Positions 61,226 to 64,000 of a stretch of 64,000 nucleotides of DNA are shown piece by piece. The translations under genes and the position numbers were made by a program. Numbering within the stretch: the stretch's first letter is position 1; each line of letters begins with the position of its first letter. Origin of the DNA: Natrialba asiatica DSM 12278 (lineage in GTDB: Archaea; Halobacteriota; Halobacteria; Halobacteriales; Natrialbaceae); assembly GCF_000337555.1 (NCBI RefSeq), contig NZ_AOIO01000040.1, positions 124,001 through 188,000 of the forward strand, read 5' to 3'. Below the pieces are notes generated by a model. The model was not told the origin of the DNA. It saw only the letters and a list, made by a program, of their open reading frames with translations, and made no database searches.

Positions 61226-61894
61226 TTACTTCCCGCGAGTGAGTCGCGTCCCGATTCGCTCCGGGAGCCCCGCCTCCGTAACGGCCCGCTGGACGGCCTC
61301 GATATCGTACTCGATGCGGTACGTGTCGACGGTCAGCGCCGCCAGATCGACCACCGCGTAGCCCGCTCGCGGGTCCCCATCCCGCGGTTGCCCGACGCTC
61401 CCCGGATTGACGACGATGCCATCCCCGTACTGCTCGGTCCCCTGCACGTGTGTATGGCCGAGCACCAACACGTCCGCATCGCCGAGCAGATCCGCACTGA
61501 ACTCGTCTGGATACGTATACCGGGCATAGCGATGCGGATCGTCGGGATGGCCGTGCACCAATTTCACACGTCCGCTACACTCGGTTCGTTCCGTCGGTAA
61601 ATCGGCGAGCCACGCCAGTTGTTCCACCGTGAGCTCTGATTTCGCGTACTCGACCCCCGCGCGGGCCATCCCGTTGAACCGAAACGGTGTCTCCCCGACG
61701 ACAGCGGCATCGTGGTTCCCGAGTACGGTTGGCACGTCTCGTCTCCGCAACTCGTCGATACAGTCACCCGGCCAGGGGTTGTACCCGACGACGTCGCCCG
61801 CACAGACGAGTTCATCGACCGGCGGCATATCCTCGAGTACGGTTTCGAGTGCGACCCGATTGCCGTGGATATCCGAGACGAGCCCGACCTTCAT
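61226..61894 (-). CDS. YfcE/MJ0936-type metallophosphoesterase
   Basis: 222 residues with the calcineurin-like set V-S-D-I-H-G-N, C-A-G-D-V-V-G-Y, G-N-H-D-A, V-H-G-H-P-D and G-H-T-H-V-Q. Length matches YfcE-family phosphodiesterases. Substrate not predictable (cyclic nucleotide or phosphodiester). It ends in R-G-K, and 61895-61961 separate it from purO. Confidence 0.92.
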   Translation of the reverse strand: MKVGLVSDIHGNRVALETVLEDMPPVDELVCAGDVVGYNPWPGDCIDELRRRDVPTVLGNHDAAVVGETPFRFNGMARAGVEYAKSELTVEQLAWLADLPTERTECSGRVKLVHGHPDDPHRYARYTYPDEFSADLLGDADVLVLGHTHVQGTEQYGDGIVVNPGSVGQPRDGDPRAGYAVVDLAALTVDTYRIEYDIEAVQRAVTEAGLPERIGTRLTRGK

Positions 61895-61961
61895 GTGCCA
61901 GTATAGCTATCCGAAGCCGTTTGTAGGTTGGCCGTGATCCGTAGCACGGCAGCGGGAAGCG

Positions 61962-62555
61962 TTACTCCCCGTTCTCGATCGCCGTCTCGAACCCGTCACC
62001 AGTCCGTTCCACACCCGCCGCACAGACCGCGTGTTCGAATTCGAGGTCGTAACTCTCGCTCGCCGCCGCCGCGGCGGTGTCGGCGGTGAACTCGATCGAT
62101 TCGGGCGAGTTCTTCTCGTAGGTCGCGACGAGCGTCGGTTCGTCGACGGGTTCGACGAGCAGCGCATCCTTGCGCACGATGCCGATCAGGGCCTCGTCGT
62201 CGCCGATCGTCGCCGCGATCCGGGGAGTGTCGTAGTCGTCTTTCTCGTAATCGAGCGCGAGCAGGCTCTCGGCGAGCGCGTCGCGGGCCGGGTAGCCGAG
62301 TTCGAGTTTTTCCGCGATCGGATCGACGTGCGAGCCGTTGCCGAACGCGGCCGTCTGGCCGGTCGGCGTGTCGACGACGCGCAGGCAGTTGTAGGAGACG
62401 TATGGATTGTCCGTTTCCGGGGCATCTGCCGTGGGGCCGACGGTGAGCGCGTCTTCTCTGGCGGTGATCTCGCGGTTCGGGAACGAGCGCGAGGAGACGC
62501 GGTACGCGCCGACCTCGGGCCCGACGACGACGAATCGTCCGACGTACGTACTCAT
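61962..62555 (-). CDS. purO: archaeal IMP cyclohydrolase PurO
   Basis: 197 residues closing FAICAR to IMP in the last step of purine synthesis. The conserved start [11 protein letters not shown], then [12 protein letters not shown] and Y-N-C-L-R-V-V are PurO hallmarks. The start at 62555 (M-S-T-Y-V-G-R-F) is used; the longer frame upstream is a shadow. Monocistronic; the next gene upstream is the low-GC HNH protein, divergent. Confidence 0.95.
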   Translation of the reverse strand: MSTYVGRFVVVGPEVGAYRVSSRSFPNREITAREDALTVGPTADAPETDNPYVSYNCLRVVDTPTGQTAAFGNGSHVDPIAEKLELGYPARDALAESLLALDYEKDDYDTPRIAATIGDDEALIGIVRKDALLVEPVDEPTLVATYEKNSPESIEFTADTAAAAASESYDLEFEHAVCAAGVERTGDGFETAIENGE

Positions 62556-62662
62556 ACCCGAATGTGAACCGGTGGGCGGAATAGTGGTATCGGTTCGAAC
62601 TCGCGCTGAACGATTGCCGGAGCGATGCTGACGTTTATATACAAATCCGCAGCAAACTGGGT

Positions 62663-63448
62663 GTGACGACCGAAGCGGAGTGTCTCGACTCGTTACGACG
62701 AGCCGCCGAGCAACTGGGTGAATCCCCGACGAAAGCGCAGTACGAAGCACTCGGGTTGCGGCCGGCGTCTGCGACGATCATTCGAACGTGCGGTGGCTGG
62801 AACGATGCGAAAGAACGCGCCGGTCTGGAAACCTCGTATTCGCGCGGAACTCGCGTCGATCCGAAGCCGGCTGCTGTCGACCTTCCCTCGGGAACGTCGT
62901 GGGATGAACTCTCTGCGGATCAGCGGTGGCACTATCGAAACGTCGACTGGAACGCGGAACGGACGTTGCGCCGCCGCTCCCGATTGCGATCCTGGCTCAC
63001 CGAACGGAAGCGAGAACGCGGCTGTTCACGGTGTGATGTAGATACTCCCGCGTGTCTCGACTTCCATCACATCGATGCAATGACGAAGGAGATGGCCGTT
63101 GGACGGATGGTTACGTTCGGGTACGGGAAGGACGCACTTCGTGACGAAATTAAGAAATGTGAGGTCCTATGCGCGAATTGTCACCGCAAAATACATTACA
63201 CGCCACCAAAACGGGAACTCCGAAAATGGACTGACGATCAAAAACGTGCCGCCGGATGTAATCGCTGCGGAGAGACAGATCCCGCTTGTTTGGACTTTCA
63301 TCACACCAGTGATGAGAAGGAAGCGACTGTCGCACAACTGGTCTCAAACAATCGGTCGAAAGAGCGAGTCCGGTCTGAAATCGAACGGTGTTGCGTTCTC
63401 TGTTCAAACTGTCAGCGGATGGAACGCTACGATCAAACGATGTGCTAA
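62663..63448 (+). CDS. HNH-type protein with homing-endonuclease-associated repeat and doubled Zn modules
   Basis: 261 residues. The N-terminal ~50 match a homing-endonuclease-associated repeat ([22 protein letters not shown]). Two Zn modules follow: C-S-R-C... P-A-C-L-D-F-H-H... C-A-N-C-H-R-K-I-H (~120-180) and C-N-R-C... P-A-C-L-D-F-H-H... C-S-N-C-Q-R (~200-258). The second lacks the last His. GTG at 62663 is the likely start. The 3' half is clearly lower in GC than its neighbours. Predicted DNA-binding or nicking protein; no intron or intein was seen. It is next to tRNA-Gln. Confidence 0.82.
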   Translation: MTTEAECLDSLRRAAEQLGESPTKAQYEALGLRPASATIIRTCGGWNDAKERAGLETSYSRGTRVDPKPAAVDLPSGTSWDELSADQRWHYRNVDWNAERTLRRRSRLRSWLTERKRERGCSRCDVDTPACLDFHHIDAMTKEMAVGRMVTFGYGKDALRDEIKKCEVLCANCHRKIHYTPPKRELRKWTDDQKRAAGCNRCGETDPACLDFHHTSDEKEATVAQLVSNNRSKERVRSEIERCCVLCSNCQRMERYDQTMC

Positions 63449-63580
63449 TATCACCAAATCGGGCCACGGCAACCGTGTCTATTCGATACACTGGTTCGCG
63501 ATTGAGTTCGTAACACTCTAATATGAACACCAACTACAAATCGATAGGTCGTTGGTAATCGAGGCCGACGAAAACATGTC

Positions 63581-63653
63581 AGTCCATTAGGGTAGTGGCC
63601 AATCCTCCGAGCTTCTGGGGCTCGGGACGCTGGTTCGAATCCAGCATGGACTA
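63581..63653 (+). tRNA. tRNA-Gln (anticodon CTG)
   Basis: The 73-nt cloverleaf starts AGTCCAT and ends ATGGACT plus A. D arm GGGT/ATCC, anticodon stem CGAGC/GCTCG around loop TTCTGGG (anticodon CTG, with T33), T arm GCTGG/CCAGC around TTCGAAT. CCA is not encoded. It reads CAG codons for glutamine. It lies 132 bp downstream of the HNH gene and 47 bp upstream of an ORB-like box. No integrase or direct repeat of the tRNA end was seen. Confidence 0.95.
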
Positions 63654-63699
63654 CTTCTCTCGCATTTCACTTCGAGTTCTCCGACAGTACCGTCTCCGG

Positions 63700-63723
63700 A
63701 TCTCCAGTTGAAACGAAGGGGTA
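63700..63723 (+). repeat. ORB-like box far from oriC
   Basis: The sequence tctccagttgaaacgaaggg continues as gta. It is the best match to the oriC-type ORB outside the origin (only the G-string is shortened). It lies between tRNA-Gln and a lipoprotein gene, 27 kb from oriC, upstream of that gene's TATA region (catattt, 63748-63754). Confidence 0.7.
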
Positions 63724-63780
63724 CGCACTACGGTGCTGTTACCAGAAGTCATATTTCTCCGTCGCCACTACGTACCGAGT

Positions 63781-64000
63781 ATGAATCGACGGACCGTCCT
63801 CGCTGTTGGTGGGACAGCGACCCTCGGGGTCGTCGCCGGCTGTCTCGGTGGCGACAATGGTACACCGAACAACGAGTACGAATACGAGACGACGACCACC
63901 GATGGGACTGACGTTCCGCTCGCGCCCGTCGACGACGTTTACCAGTGGTACGAAAACAACGAGGCTCGATTCGCCGACGCTCGCGGTCGCGATCAATACG
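63781..64000 (+). CDS. Tat lipoprotein, N-terminal fragment (possible rhodanese-like domain)
   Basis: The gene continues beyond the window; 73 residues are seen. A twin-arginine signal M-N-R-R-T-V-L-A-V-G-G and lipobox V-A-G-C predict export and lipid anchoring. The mature start is Gly/Asn/Thr-rich, then P-L-A-P-V-D-D-V-Y-Q-W-Y-E-N-N-E and R-F-A-D-A-R-G-R-D-Q-Y, similar to the A-x-x-R-D-x-x-E-Y/H approach to a rhodanese domain. The active-site Cys would lie outside. Promoter region ~63748-63780. Confidence 0.65.
   Translation, partial: MNRRTVLAVGGTATLGVVAGCLGGDNGTPNNEYEYETTTTDGTDVPLAPVDDVYQWYENNEARFADARGRDQY

Noticed and set aside
60782-61600. 272-codon plus-strand frame opposite cysE and the phosphoesterase
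   Set aside because: It runs across the tandem repeats and antisense of two genes; no protein-like features.
1-64000. CRISPR arrays, insertion sequences, integrases or rRNA genes
   Set aside because: Looked for regularly spaced repeats, transposase motifs, tyrosine recombinase motifs and rRNA-like sequence; none was found.

Overview
The window is chromosomal DNA of a halophilic archaeon (class Halobacteria). Evidence: GC-rich DNA with very acidic proteins, archaeal-type AlaRS, PolD small subunit, RFC small subunit, Orc1/Cdc6, a SAMP2-type ubiquitin-like modifier, PurO, type 2 IPP isomerase, Bat-type HTH regulators, Tat lipoproteins and TATA-driven promoters. The gene set resembles Natrialbales-type genomes, but genus cannot be fixed from the sequence alone. 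The window appears to include the main replication origin.

Layout. 0-9.5 kb: an alpha/beta hydrolase fragment, a Tat lipoprotein, alaS, a degenerate GAF/PAS histidine-kinase-like protein, rfcS, a bactofilin-like membrane protein, a low-GC thioredoxin and SAMP2. 9.5-24 kb: a coherent glycine-betaine module with glyA (SHMT), a BCCT transporter, a threonine/serine ammonia-lyase, a dimethylglycine-dehydrogenase-like flavoprotein, a MscS-like membrane protein, a monomeric sarcosine oxidase, a Rieske oxygenase and a Bat-type regulator. Read together they would take up betaine and demethylate it stepwise to glycine, then serine and pyruvate. Three copies of a ~70-bp element that no gene explains lie only in this module. 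24-33 kb: accessory and hypothetical genes, including an XPD/Rad3-like helicase, a membrane-protein/HTH operon with a clear operator, a CPBP protease, a DUF1684 protein and a methyltransferase.

33-42.4 kb is the replication block. A five-gene operon (Era-like GTPase, DUF2073, zinc ribbon, a 29-aa membrane peptide, a hypothetical) points away from an ~1.1-kb origin. The origin has inverted ORB boxes with G-strings and a dense cluster of CTAG tetranucleotides; orc1/cdc6 is on the other side. A signal peptidase and the PolD small-subunit gene follow, the latter carrying a second inverted ORB pair inside its coding sequence. 42.4-64 kb is mostly metabolic and housekeeping: TetR with operator and a broken ABC ATPase, lysC, tnaA, a thiamine-type binding protein, a MacB-type ABC pair, a second signal peptidase, rpiA, a tandem pair of small membrane paralogues, fni, a 55-aa histone-fold protein, larB, a GIY-YIG protein, a flavin reductase, a phosphohexomutase, cysE, a phosphodiesterase, purO, a low-GC HNH protein, tRNA-Gln(CTG), another ORB-like box and a truncated lipoprotein.

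No insertion sequence, integrase, CRISPR array or rRNA gene was seen.
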